Source of the DNA: Eledone cirrhosa
Taxonomy: Eukaryota > Mollusca > Cephalopoda > Octopoda > Eledonidae
Direction of reading: 5' to 3'
Assembly (NCBI GenBank): GCA_964016885.1
Contig: OZ024748.1
Location: 36,906,824 to 36,970,823 of the forward strand
Length of the DNA: 64,000 nucleotides
Part shown: positions 26,534 through 39,055 of the stretch, piece by piece
How the letters are laid out: each line of letters begins with the position of its first letter
Position numbering within the stretch: the first letter of the stretch is position 1
Notes under the pieces: generated by a model
Seen by the model: only the letters and a program-made list of their open reading frames with translations
Told to the model about the DNA's origin: nothing
Database searches by the model: none
Made by a program: the position numbers and the translations under genes

Positions 26534-27730
26534 CTCCCACTGTGACTGCCTCTGTCTCTACCACTCTCTCACGTTACACCAGGTCCTAACACAGAGGAAC
26601 CAAACCCCCACTGTCACTGCCTCTATCTCTCCCACTCTCTCACATTACACCAGTTCCCAACACAGAGGAACCAAACTCCCACTGTCACTGCCTCTGTCTC
26701 TCCCACTCTCTCATATTACACCAGGTCCCAACACAGAGGAACCAAACTCCCACTGTCACTGCCTCTGTCACTCCCACTCTCTCATATTACACCAGGTCCC
26801 AACACAGAGGGACCAAACTCCCACTGTCACTGCCTCTCTCTCTCCCACTCTCTCATATTAAACCAGGTCCCAACACAGAGGACCCGAACTCCCACTGTCA
26901 TTGCCTCTGTCTCTCCCACTCTCTCATATTACACCAGGTCCTAACACAGAGGAACCAAACTCCCACTGTCCCTGCCTCTGTCTCTCCCACTCTCTCATAT
27001 TAGACGAGGTCCTAACACAGAGGAACCAAACTCTCACTGTGACTGCCTCTGTCTCTCCCACTCTCTCACATTACATCAGGTCCCAACACAGAGGAACCAA
27101 ACTCCCACTGTCACTGCCTCTGTCTCTCCCACTCTCTCATATTAGACCAGGTCCTAACACAGAGGAACCAAACTCCCACTGTGACTGCCTCTGTCTCTCC
27201 CACTCTCTCACATTACATCAGGTCCCAACACAGAGGAACCAAACTCCCACTGTCACTGCCTCTGTCTCTCCCACTCTCTCATATTACACCAGGTCCCAAC
27301 ACAGAGGAACCAAACTCCCACTGTCACTGCCTCTGTCTCTCCCACTCTCTCATATTACACCAGGTCCCAACACAGAGGGACCAAACTCCCACTGTCACTG
27401 CCTCTCTCTCTCCCACTCTCTCATATTACACCAGGTCCCAACACAGAGGTACCAAACTCCCATGGTCACTGCCTCTGTCTCTCCCACTCTCTCATATTAC
27501 ACCAGGTCCCAACACAAAGGAACCAAACTCCCTCTGTCACTGCCTCTGTCTCTCCCACTCTCTCATATTACACCAGGTCCTAACACAGAGGAACCAAACT
27601 CCCACTGTCACTGCCTCTGTCTCTCCCACTCTCTCATATTACACCAGGTCCTAACACAGAGGAACCAAACCCCCACTGTCACTGCCTCTCTCTCTCCCAC
27701 TCTCTCATATTACACCAGGTCCTAACACAG
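26534..27730 (+). repeat. Left-family segment related to 20.0-21.0 kb
   Basis: Begins with a monomer combining CTCTACCACTC and CACGTTACACCAGGTCC, a mix not seen elsewhere and likely a recombination join. It then follows about 19,990-20,990 at an offset of 6,738 (TCATTGCC at 20,163/26,901, TAGACGAGG at 20,261/26,999, CCCATGGTC near 20,724/27,462). Confidence 0.8.
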
Positions 27731-29112
27731 AGGAACCAAACACCCACTGTCACTGCCTCTCTCTCTCCCACTCTCTCATATTACACCAGGTCCTAACACA
27801 GAGGAACCGAACTCCCACTGTCACTGCCTCCGTCTCTCACACTCTCTCATACTAAACCAGGTCCAACACAGAGGAACCAAACTCCCACTGTCACTGCCTC
27901 TGTCTCTCCCACTCTCTCATATACACCAGGTCTGAACACAGAGGTACGAGACCCCCACTGTCACTGCCTCTGTCTCTTCCACTCTCTCATATTACACCAG
28001 GTCCTAACACAGAGGAACCAAACTCCCACTGTCACTGCCTCTGTCTCTCCCACTCTCTCATATTACACCAGGTCCCAACACAGAGGAACCAAACTCCCAC
28101 TGTCACTGCCTCTGTCTCTCCCACTCTCTCATATTACTCCAGGTCCCAACACAGAGGAACCAAACTCCCACTGTCACTGCGTCTGTCTCTCCCACTCTCT
28201 CATATTACACCAGGTCCCAACACAGAGGAACCAAACTCCCACTGTCACTGCCTCTGTCTCTCCCACTCTCTCATATTAGACCAGGTCCTAACACAGAGAA
28301 ACCAAACTCCCACTGTCACTGCCTCTGTCTCTCCCACTCTCTCATATTACACCAGGTCCCAACACAGAGGTACCAAACTCCCACTGTCACTGCCTCTGTC
28401 TCTCCCACTCTCTCATATTACAACAAATCCCAACACAGAGGAACCAAACTCCCACTGTCACTGCCTCTGTCTCTCCCACTCTCTCATATTACAACAAATC
28501 CCAACACAGAGGAACCAAACTCCCACTGTCACTGCCTCTGTCTCTCCCACTCTCTCACATTACACCAGTTCCCAACACAGAGGAACCAAACTCCCACTGT
28601 CACTGCCTCTGTCTCTCCGACACTCTCATATTACACCAGGTCCTAACACAGAGGTACCAAACTCCCACTGTCAGTGCCTCTGTCTCTCCCACTCTCTCAT
28701 ACTAAACCAAGTCCAACACAGAGGAACCAAACTCCTACTGTCACTGCCTCTGTCTCTCCCACTCTCTCATATACACCACGTCCGAACACAGAGGTATGAA
28801 ACCCCCACTGTCACTGCCTCTGTCTCTCCCACTCTCTCATATTACACCAGGTCCTAACACAGAGGAACCAAACTCCCACTGTCACTGCCTCTGTCTCTCC
28901 CACTCTCTCATATTACACCAGGTCCTAACACAGAGGAACCAAACTCCCACTGTCACTGCCTCTGTCTCTCCCACTCTCTCATATTACACCAGGTCCCAAC
29001 ACAGAGGAACCAAACTCCCACTGTCACTGCCTCTGTCTCTCCCACTCTCTCATATTACACCAGGTCCCAACACAGAGGAACCAAACTCCCACTGTCACTA
29101 TCCGCTGTCTCT
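27731..29112 (+). repeat. Left-family segment resembling 4.8-6.0 kb
   Basis: Carries the AACCGAACTCC / CTCCGTCTCTCAC start, cassette GGTACGAGACC near 27,944, ATTACTCCAGG, ACAACAAATCCC and cassette GGTATGAAACC near 28,793. Two successive monomers carry ACAACAAATCCC (near 28,430 and 28,491). In related copies the second has GACTAGGTCC, so one monomer was duplicated or converted here. A 72-bp monomer near 29,098 reads TATCCGCTG instead of TATCCTCTG. Confidence 0.8.
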
Positions 29113-32100
29113 CCCACTCTCTCATATTACACCAGGTCCCAACACAGAGGAACCAATCTCCCACTGTCGCTGCCTCTGTCTCTCCCACTCTCTCATATTA
29201 CACCAGGTCCTAACACAGAGGAACCAAACCCCCACTGTCACTGCCTCTCTCTCTCCCACTCTCTCACATTACACCAGTTCCCAACACAGAGGAACCAAAC
29301 TCCCACCGTCACTCCCTCTGTCTCTCCCACTCTCTCATATTACACCATGTCCCAACACAGAGGGACCAAACTCCCACTGTGACTGCCTCTGTCTCTCCCA
29401 CTGTCTCACGTTACACCAGTTCCCAACACAGAGGAACCAAACTCCCACTGTCACTGCCTCTCTCTCCCCCACTCTCTCATATTACACCAGGTCCTAACAC
29501 AGAGGAACCAAACTCCCACTGTCACTGCCTCCGTCTCTCCCACTCTGTCATACTAAACCAGGTCCAACACAGAGGAACCAAACTCCCACTGTCACTGCCT
29601 CTCTCTCTCCCACTCTCTCATATTAGACCAGGTCCTAACACAGAGGAACCAAACTCCCACTGTGACTGCCTCTGTCTCTCCCACTCTCTCACATTACACC
29701 AGTTCCCAACACAGAGGAACCAAACTCCCACTGTCACTGCCTCTGTCTCTCCCACACTCTCATATGACACCAGGTCCTAACACAGAGGTACCAAACTCCC
29801 ACTGTCACTGCCTCCGTCTCTCCCACTCTCTCATACTAAACCAGGTCCAATACAGAGGAACCAAACTCCTACTGTCACTGCCTCTGTCTCTCCCACTCTC
29901 TCATATACACCAGGTCCAAACACAGAGGTACGAAACCCCCACTGACACTGCCTCTGTCTCTCCCACTCTCTCATATTACACCAGGTCCTAACACAGAGGA
30001 ACCAAACTCCCACTGTCACTGCTTCCGTCTCTCCCACTCTCTCATACTAAACCAGGTCCAACACAGAGGAACCAAACTCCTACTGTCACTGCCTCTGTCT
30101 CTCCCACTCTCTCATATACACAAGGTCCGAACACAGAGGTACGAAACCCCCACTGTCACTGCCTCTGTCTCTCCCACTCTCTCATATTACACCAGGTCCT
30201 AACACAGAGGAACCAAACTCCCACTGTCACTGCCTCCGTCTCTCCCACTCTCTCATACTAAACCAGGTCCAACACAGAGGAACCAAACTCCCTCTGTCAC
30301 TGCCTCTGTCTCTCCCACTCTCTCATATTACACCAGGTCCTAACACAGAGGAACCAAACTCCCACTGTCACTGCCTCTGTCTCTGCCACTCTCTCATATT
30401 ACACCAGGTCCCAACAAAGAGGGACCAAACTCCCACTGTCACTGCCTCTCTCTCTCCCACTCTCTCATATTACACCAGGTCCCAACACAGAGGAACCAAA
30501 CTCCCTCTGTCACTGCCTCTGTCTCTCCCACTCTCTCATATTACACCAGGTCCTAACACAGAGGAACCAAACTCCCACTGTCACTGCCTCTGTCTCTCCC
30601 ACTCTCTCATATTACACCAGATCCCAACACAGAGGAACCAAACTCCCACTGTCACTGCCTCTGTCTCTCCCACTCTCTCATATTACACCAGGTCCTAACA
30701 CAGAGGAACCAAACCCCCACTGTCACTGCCTCTCTCTCTCCCACTCTCTCATATTACACCAGGTCCTAACACAGAGGAACCAAACACCCACTGTCACTGC
30801 CTCTCTCTCTCCCACTCTCTCATATTACACCAGGTCCTAACACAGAGGAACCGAACTCCCACTGTCACTGCCTCCGTCTCTCACACTTTCTCATACTAAA
30901 CCAGGTCCAACACAGAGGAACCAAACTCCCACTGTCACTGCCTCTGTCTCTCCCACTCTCTCATATACACCAGGTCTGAACACAGAGGTACGAGACCCCC
31001 ACTGTCACTGCCTCTGTCTCTTCCACTCTCTCATATTACACCAGGTCCTAACACTGAGGAACCAAACTCCCACTGTCACTGCTTCTGTCTCTCCCACTCT
31101 CTCATATTACACCAGGTCCCAACACAGAGGAACCAAACTCCCACTGTCACTGCCTCTGTCTCTCCCACTCTCTCATATTACACCAGGTCTTACACAGAGG
31201 AACCAAACTCCCACTGTCACTGCCTCTGTCTCTCCCACTCTCTCATATTACAACAGGTCCCAACACAGAGGAACCAAACTCCCACTGTCACTGCCTCTGT
31301 CTCTCCCACTCTCTCATATTAGACCAGGTCCTAACACAGAGGTACCAAACTCCCACTGTCAGTGCCTCTGTCTCTCCCACTCTCTCATACTAAACCAAGT
31401 CCAACACAGAGGAACCAAACTCCTACTGTCACTGCCTCTGTCTCTCCCACTCTCTCATATACACCAGGTCCGAACACAGAGGTATGAAACCCCCACTGTC
31501 ACTGCCTCTGTCTCTCCCACTCTCTCATATTACACCAGGTCCTAACACAGAGGAACCAAACCCCCACTGTCACTGCCTCTCTCTCTCCCACTCTCTCACA
31601 TTACACCAGTTCCCAACACAGAGGAACCAAACTCCCACTGTCGATCCCTCTGTCTCTCCCACTCTCTCATATTACACCAGGTCCTAACACAGAGGAACCA
31701 AACTCCCACCGTCACTCCCTCTGTCTCTCCCACTCTCTCATATTACACCATGTCCCAACACAGAGGGACCAAACTCGCACTGTCACTGCCTCTCTCTCTC
31801 CCACTCTCTCATATTAAACCAGGTCCCAACACAGAGGACCCGAACTCCCACTGTCATTGCCTCTGTCTCTCCCACTCTCTCATATTACACCAGGCACTAA
31901 CACAGAGGAACCAAACTCCCACTGTGACTGCCTCTGTCTCTCCCACTCTCTCACGTTACACCAGTTCCCAACACAGAGGAACCAAACTCCCACTGTCACT
32001 GCCTCTCTCTCTCCCACTCTCTCATATTACACCAGGTCCTAACACAGAGGAACCAAACTCCCACTGTCACTGCCTCCGTCTCTCCCACTCTGTCATACTA

Positions 32101-32506
32101 AACCAGGTCCAAACACAGAGGTACGAAACCCCCACTGACACTGCCTCTGTCTCTCCCACTCTCTCATATTACACCAGGTCCTAACACAGAGGAACCAAAC
32201 TCCCACTGTCACTGCTTCCGTCTCTCCCACTCTCTCATACTAAACCAGGTCCAACACAGAGGAACCAAACTCCTACTGTCACTGCCTCTGTCTCTCCCAC
32301 TCTCTCATATACACAAGGTCCGAACACAGAGGTACGAAACCCCCACTGTCACTGCCTCTGTCTCTCCCACTCTCTCATATTACACCAGGTCCTAACACAG
32401 AGGAACCAAACTCCCACTGTCACTGCCTCCGTCTCTCCCACTCTCTCATACTAAACCAGGTCCAACACAGAGGAACCAAACTCCCTCTGTCACTGCCTCT
32501 GTCTCT
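29113..32506 (+). repeat. 3,394-bp unit, copy 1
   Basis: Repeated at 32,507-35,900. Pairs at an offset of 3,394 include AACCAATCTCCC near 29,150/32,544, CATATGACACC at 29,761/33,155, the GGTACGAAACC cassettes near 29,928/33,322, the shortened GTCTTACACAG near 31,188/34,582 and CCAGGCACTAAC near 31,890/35,284. It contains paired GGTACGAAACC cassettes 211 bp apart, a form not present to its left. Confidence 0.9.
30043..30150 (+). repeat. Landmark cassette type C
   Basis: Same architecture ending GGTACGAAACCCCC, with CATATACACAAGGTCCG (this one) or CATATACACCAGGTCCAAAC. It occurs only to the right of 29 kb, usually as pairs about 211 bp apart: near 29.9/30.1, 32.1/32.3, 33.3/33.5, 35.5/35.7, 39.2/39.4, 46.1/46.3, 50.9/51.1 and 56.5/56.7 kb. 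Confidence 0.9.
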
Positions 32507-35500
32507 CCCACTCTCTCATATTACACCAGGTCCCAACACAGAGGAACCAATCTCCCACTGTCGCTGCCTCTGTCTCTCCCACTCTCTCATATTACACCAG
32601 GTCCTAACACAGAGGAACCAAACCCCCACTGTCACTGCCTCTCTCTCTCCCACTCTCTCACATTACACCAGTTCCCAACACAGAGGAACCAAACTCCCAC
32701 CGTCACTCCCTCTGTCTCTCCCACTCTCTCATATTACACCATGTCCCAACACAGAGGGACCAAACTCCCACTGTGACTGCCTCTGTCTCTCCCACTGTCT
32801 CACGTTACACCAGTTCCCAACACAGAGGAACCAAACTCCCACTGTCACTGCCTCTCTCTCCCCCACTCTCTCATATTACACCAGGTCCTAACACAGAGGA
32901 ACCAAACTCCCACTGTCACTGCCTCCGTCTCTCCCACTCTGTCATACTAAACCAGGTCCAACACAGAGGAACCAAACTCCCACTGTCACTGCCTCTCTCT
33001 CTCCCACTCTCTCATATTAGACCAGGTCCTAACACAGAGGAACCAAACTCCCACTGTGACTGCCTCTGTCTCTCCCACTCTCTCACATTACACCAGTTCC
33101 CAACACAGAGGAACCAAACTCCCACTGTCACTGCCTCTGTCTCTCCCACACTCTCATATGACACCAGGTCCTAACACAGAGGTACCAAACTCCCACTGTC
33201 ACTGCCTCCGTCTCTCCCACTCTCTCATACTAAACCAGGTCCAATACAGAGGAACCAAACTCCTACTGTCACTGCCTCTGTCTCTCCCACTCTCTCATAT
33301 ACACCAGGTCCAAACACAGAGGTACGAAACCCCCACTGACACTGCCTCTGTCTCTCCCACTCTCTCATATTACACCAGGTCCTAACACAGAGGAACCAAA
33401 CTCCCACTGTCACTGCTTCCGTCTCTCCCACTCTCTCATACTAAACCAGGTCCAACACAGAGGAACCAAACTCCTACTGTCACTGCCTCTGTCTCTCCCA
33501 CTCTCTCATATACACAAGGTCCGAACACAGAGGTACGAAACCCCCACTGTCACTGCCTCTGTCTCTCCCACTCTCTCATATTACACCAGGTCCTAACACA
33601 GAGGAACCAAACTCCCACTGTCACTGCCTCCGTCTCTCCCACTCTCTCATACTAAACCAGGTCCAACACAGAGGAACCAAACTCCCTCTGTCACTGCCTC
33701 TGTCTCTCCCACTCTCTCATATTACACCAGGTCCTAACACAGAGGAACCAAACTCCCACTGTCACTGCCTCTGTCTCTGCCACTCTCTCATATTACACCA
33801 GGTCCCAACAAAGAGGGACCAAACTCCCACTGTCACTGCCTCTCTCTCTCCCACTCTCTCATATTACACCAGGTCCCAACACAGAGGAACCAAACTCCCT
33901 CTGTCACTGCCTCTGTCTCTCCCACTCTCTCATATTACACCATGTCCTAACACAGAGGAACCAAACTCCCACTGTCACTGCCTCTGTCTCTCCCACTCTC
34001 TCATATTACACCAGATCCCAACACAGAGGAACCAAACTCCCACTGTCACTGCCTCTGTCTCTCCCACTCTCTCATATTACACCAGGTCCTAACACAGAGG
34101 AACCAAACCCCCACTGTCACTGCCTCTCTCTCTCCCACTCTCTCATATTACACCAGGTCCTAACACAGAGGAACCAAACACCCACTGTCACTGCCTCTCT
34201 CTCTCCCACTCTCTCATATTACACCAGGTCCTAACACAGAGGAACCGAACTCCCACTGTCACTGCCTCCGTCTCTCACACTTTCTCATACTAAACCAGGT
34301 CCAACACAGAGGAACCAAACTCCCACTGTCACTGCCTCTGTCTCTCCCACTCTCTCATATACACCAGGTCTGAACACAGAGGTACGAGACCCCCACTGTC
34401 ACTGCCTCTGTCTCTTCCACTCTCTCATATTACACCAGGTCCTAACACTGAGGAACCAAACTCCCACTGTGAAAGCTTCTGTCTCTCCCACTCTCTCATA
34501 TTACACCAGGTCCCAACACAGAGGAACCAAACTCCCACTGTCACTGCCTCTGTCTCTCCCACTCTCTCATATTACACCAGGTCTTACACAGAGGAACCAA
34601 ACTCCCACTGTCACTGCCTCTGTCTCTCCCACTCTCTCATATTACAACAGGTCCCAACACAGAGGAACCAAACTCCCACTGTCACTGCCTCTGTCTCTCC
34701 CACTCTCTCATATTAGACCAGGTCCTAACACAGAGGTACCAAACTCCCACTGTCAGTGCCTCTGTCTCTCCCACTCTCTCATACTAAACCAAGTCCAACA
34801 CAGAGGAACCAAACTCCTACTGTCACTGCCTCTGTCTCTCCCACTCTCTCATATACACCAGGTCCGAACACAGAGGTATGAAACCCCCACTGTCACTGCC
34901 TCTGTCTCTCCCACTCTCTCATATTACACCAGGTCCTAACACAGAGGAACCAAACCCCCACTGTCACTGCCTCTCTCTCTCCCACTCTCTCACATTACAC
35001 CAGTTCCCAACACAGAGGAACCAAACTCCCACTGTCGATCCCTCTGTCTCTCCCACTCTCTCATATTACACCAGGTCCTAACACAGAGGAACCAAACTCC
35101 CACCGTCACTCCCTCTGTCTCTCCCACTCTCTCATATTACACCATGTCCCAACACAGAGGGACCAAACTCGCACTGTCACTGCCTCTCTCTCTCCCACTC
35201 TCTCATATTAAACCAGGTCCCAACACAGAGGACCCGAACTCCCACTGTCATTGCCTCTGTCTCTCCCACTCTCTCATATTACACCAGGCACTAACACAGA
35301 GGAACCAAACTCCCACTGTGACTGCCTCTGTCTCTCCCACTCTCTCACGTTACACCAGTTCCCAACACAGAGGAACCAAACTCCCACTGTCACTGCCTCT
35401 CTCTCTCCCACTCTCTCATATTACACCAGGTCCTAACACAGAGGAACCAAACTCCCACTGTCACTGCCTCCGTCTCTCCCACTCTGTCATACTAAACCAG

Positions 35501-35900
35501 GTCCAAACACAGAGGTACGAAACCCCCACTGACACTGCCTCTGTCTCTCCCACTCTCTCATATTACACCAGGTCCTAACACAGAGGAACCAAACTCCCAC
35601 TGTCACTGCTTCCGTCTCTCCCACTCTCTCATACTAAACCAGGTCCAACACAGAGGAACCAAACTCCTACTGTCACTGCCTCTGTCTCTCCCACTCTCTC
35701 ATATACACAAGGTCCGAACACAGAGGTACGAAACCCCCACTGTCACTGCCTCTGTCTCTCCCACTCTCTCATATTACACCAGGTCCTAACACAGAGGAAC
35801 CAAACTCCCACTGTCACTGCCTCCGTCTCTCCCACTCTCTCATACTAAACCAGGTCCAACACAGAGGAACCAAACTCCCTCTGTCACTGCCTCTGTCTCT
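32507..35900 (+). repeat. 3,394-bp unit, copy 2
   Basis: Tandem copy of the preceding unit. Differences seen are CCATGTCCTAAC near 33,950 (CCAGGTCCTAAC in copy 1) and a cluster of three substitutions at 34,471-34,474. At its right end the sequence carries on as it does after about 33,697 (CTCCCTCTGTCAC, then CTCTGTCTCTGCCAC), not as a third full copy. Confidence 0.9.
34471..34478 (+). other. Clustered substitutions creating AAGCTT
   Basis: The sequence CTGTGAAAGCTTCTG occurs here, where copy 1 of the 3,394-bp unit (near 31,077) reads CTGTCACTGCTTCTG. Three of four adjacent bases differ, in a copy that otherwise shows about one other difference in 3.4 kb. The change makes an AAGCTT site at 34,473-34,478, the only one I noticed in the window. 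Confidence 0.9.
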
Positions 35901-36361
35901 CCCACTCTCTCATATTACACCAGGTCCTAACACAGAGGAACCAAACTCCCACTGTCACTGCCTCTGTCTCTGCCACTCTCTCATATTACACCAGGTCCCA
36001 ACAAAGAGGGACCAAACTCCCACTGTCACTGCCTCTCTCTCTCCCACTCTCTCATATTACACCAGGTCCCAACACAGAGGAACCAAACTCCCTCTGTCAC
36101 TGCCTCTCTCTCTCCCACTCTCTCATATTACACCAGGTCCTAACACAGAGGAACCAAACTCCCACTGTCACTGCTTCTGTCTCTCCCACTCTCTCATATT
36201 ACACCAGGTCCCAACACAGAGGAACCAAACTCCCACTGTCACTGCCTCTGTCTCTCCCACTCTCTCATATTACACCAGGTCCTAACACAGAGGAACCAAA
36301 CTCCCACTGTCACTGCCTCTGTCTCTCCCACTCTCTCATATTACACCAGGTCCTAACACAG
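35901..36361 (+). repeat. Transition segment between 3,394-bp and R units
   Basis: About 6.5 monomers. It begins like 33,720-33,910 (CTCTGCCACTCTC, then CAACAAAGAGGGACC) and grades into common-type monomers that open the first R unit. No gene or other element is visible. Confidence 0.75.
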
Positions 36362-37708
36362 AGGAACCAAACTCCCACTGTCACTGCCTCTGTCTCTCCC
36401 ACTCTCTCATATTACACCAGGTCCCAACACAGAGGAACCAAACTCCCACTGTCACTGCCTCTGTCTCTCCCACTCTCTCATATTACTCCAGGTCCCAACA
36501 CAGAGGAACCAAACTCCCACTGTCACTGCCTCTGTCTCTCCCACTCTCTCATATTACACCAGGTCCCAACACAGAGGAACCAAACTCCCACTGTCACTGC
36601 CTCTGTCTCTCCCACTCTCTCATATTACACCAGGTCCTAACACAGAGGAACCAAACTCCCACTGTCACTGCCTCTGTCTCTCCCACTCTCTCATATTACA
36701 CCAGGTCCTAACACAGAGGAACCAAACCCCCACTGTCACTGCCTCTCTCTCTCCCACTCTCTCATATTACACCAGGTCCTAACACAGAGGAACCGAACTC
36801 CCACTGTCACTGCCTCTGTCTCTCCCACTCTCTCATATACACCACGTCCGAACACAGAGGTATGAAACCCCCACTGTCACTGCCTCTGTCTCTCCCACTC
36901 TCTCATATTACACCAGGTCCTAACACAGAGGAACCAAACCCCCACTGTCACTGCCTCTCTCTCTCCCACTCTCTCACATTACACCAGTTCCCAACACAGA
37001 GGAACCAAACTCCCACTGTAGATCCCTCTGTCTCTCCCACTCTCTCATATTACACCAGGTCCTAACACAGAGGAACCAAACTCCCACCGTCACTCCCTCT
37101 GTCTCTCCCACTCTCTCATATTACACCATGTCCCAACACAGAGGGACCAAACTCGCACTGTCACTGCCTCTCTCTCTCCCACTCTCTCATATTAAACCAG
37201 GTCCCAACACAGAGGAGCCGAACTCCCACTGTCATTGCCTCTGTCTCTCCCACTCTCTCATATTACACCAGGCACTAACACAGAGGAACCAAACTCCCAC
37301 TGTGACTGCCTCTGTCTCTCCCACTCTCTCACGTTACACCAGTTCCCAACACAGAGGAACCAAACTCCCACTGTCACTGCCTCTCTCTCTCCCACTCTCT
37401 CATATTACACCAGGTCCTAACACAGAGGAACCAAACTCCCACTGTCACTGCCTCCGTCTCTCCCACTCTGTCATACTAAACCAGGTCCAACACAGAGGAA
37501 CCAAACTCCCACTGTCACTGCCTCTCTCTCTCCCACTCTCTCATATTAGACCAGGTCCTAACACAGAGGAACCAAACTCCCACTGTGACTGCCTCTGTCT
37601 CTCCCACTCTCTCACATTACACCAGTTCCCAACACAGAGGAACCAAACTCCCACTGTCACTGCCTCTGTCTCTTCCACACTCTCATATGACACCAGGTCC
37701 TAACACAG
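36362..37708 (+). repeat. 1,347-bp subunit, R1 first copy
   Basis: 19 monomers' length (1,349) minus 2 bp. Markers in order: ATTACTCCAGG, AACCGAACTCC, CATATACACCACGTCCG, GGTATGAAACC, GATCCCTCTG, CCATGTCCC, AGGAGCCGAAC, CCAGGCACTAAC, CACGTTACACC, CTCCGTCTC with CTGTCATAC, TTCCACACTC and CATATGACACC. The following copy lies at an offset of 1,347. Confidence 0.9.
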
Positions 37709-39055
37709 AGGAACCAAACTCCCACTGTCACTGCCTCTGTCTCTCCCACTCTCTCATATTACACCAGGTCCCAACACAGAGGAACCAAACTCCCACTGTC
37801 ACTGCCTCTGTCTCTCCCACTCTCTCATATTACTCCAGGTCCCAACACAGAGGAACCAAACTCCCACTGTCACTGCCTCTGTCTCTCCCACTCTCTCATA
37901 TTACACCAGGTCCCAACACAGAGGAACCAAACTCCCACTGTCACTGCCTCTGTCTCTCCCACTCTCTCATATTACACCAGGTCCTAACACAGAGGAACCA
38001 AACTCCCACTGTCACTGCCTCTGTCTCTCCCACTCTCTCATATTACACCAGGTCCTAACACAGAGGAACCAAACCCCCACTGTCACTGCCTCTCTCTCTC
38101 CCACTCTCTCATATTACACCAGGTCCTAACACAGAGGAACCGAACTCCCACTGTCACTGCCTCTGTCTCTCCCACTCTCTCATATACACCACGTCCGAAC
38201 ACAGAGGTATGAAACCCCCACTGTCACTGCCTGTGTCTCTCCCACTCTCTCATATTACACCAGGTCCTAACACAGAGGAACCAAACACCCACTGTCACTG
38301 CCTCTCTCTCTCCCACTCTCTCACATTACACCAGTTCCCAACACAGAGGAACCAAACTCCCACTGTCGATCCCTCTGTCTCTCCCACTCTCTCATATTAC
38401 ACCAGGTCCTAACACAGAGGAACCAAACTCCCACCGTCACTCCCTCTGTCTCTCCCACTCTCTCATATTACACCATGTCCCAACACAGAGGGACCAAACT
38501 CGCACTGTCACTGCCTCTCTCTCTCCCACTCTCTCATATTAAACCAGGTCCCAACACAGAGGAGCCGAACTCCCACTGTCATTGCCTCTGTCTCTCCCAC
38601 TCTCTCATATTACACCAGGCACTAACACAGAGGAACCAAACTCCCACTGTGACTGCCTCTGTCTCTCCCACTCTCTCACGTTACACCAGTTCCCAACACA
38701 GAGGAACCAAACTCCCACTGTCACTGCCTCTCTCTCTCCCACTCTCTCATATTACACCAGGTCCTAACACAGAGGAACCAAACTCCCACTGTCACTGCCT
38801 CCGTCTCTCCCACTCTGTCATACTAAACCAGGTCCAACACAGAGGAACCAAACTCCCACTGTCACTGCCTCTCTCTCTCCCACTCTCTCATATTAGACCA
38901 GGTCCTAACACAGAGGAACCAAACTCCCACTGTGACTGCCTCTGTCTCTCCCACTCTCTCACATTACACCAGTTCCCAACACAGAGGAACCAAACTCCCA
39001 CTGTCACTGCCTCTGTCTCTTCCACACTCTCATATGACACCAGGTCCTAACACAG
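37709..39055 (+). repeat. 1,347-bp subunit, R1 second copy
   Basis: Same marker order as the first copy. It differs by AACACCCACTG near 38,284 (first copy AACCCCCACTG). It is followed by GGTACC at 39,058 where the first copy is followed by GGAACC. These differences are kept in all four R units. Confidence 0.9.
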
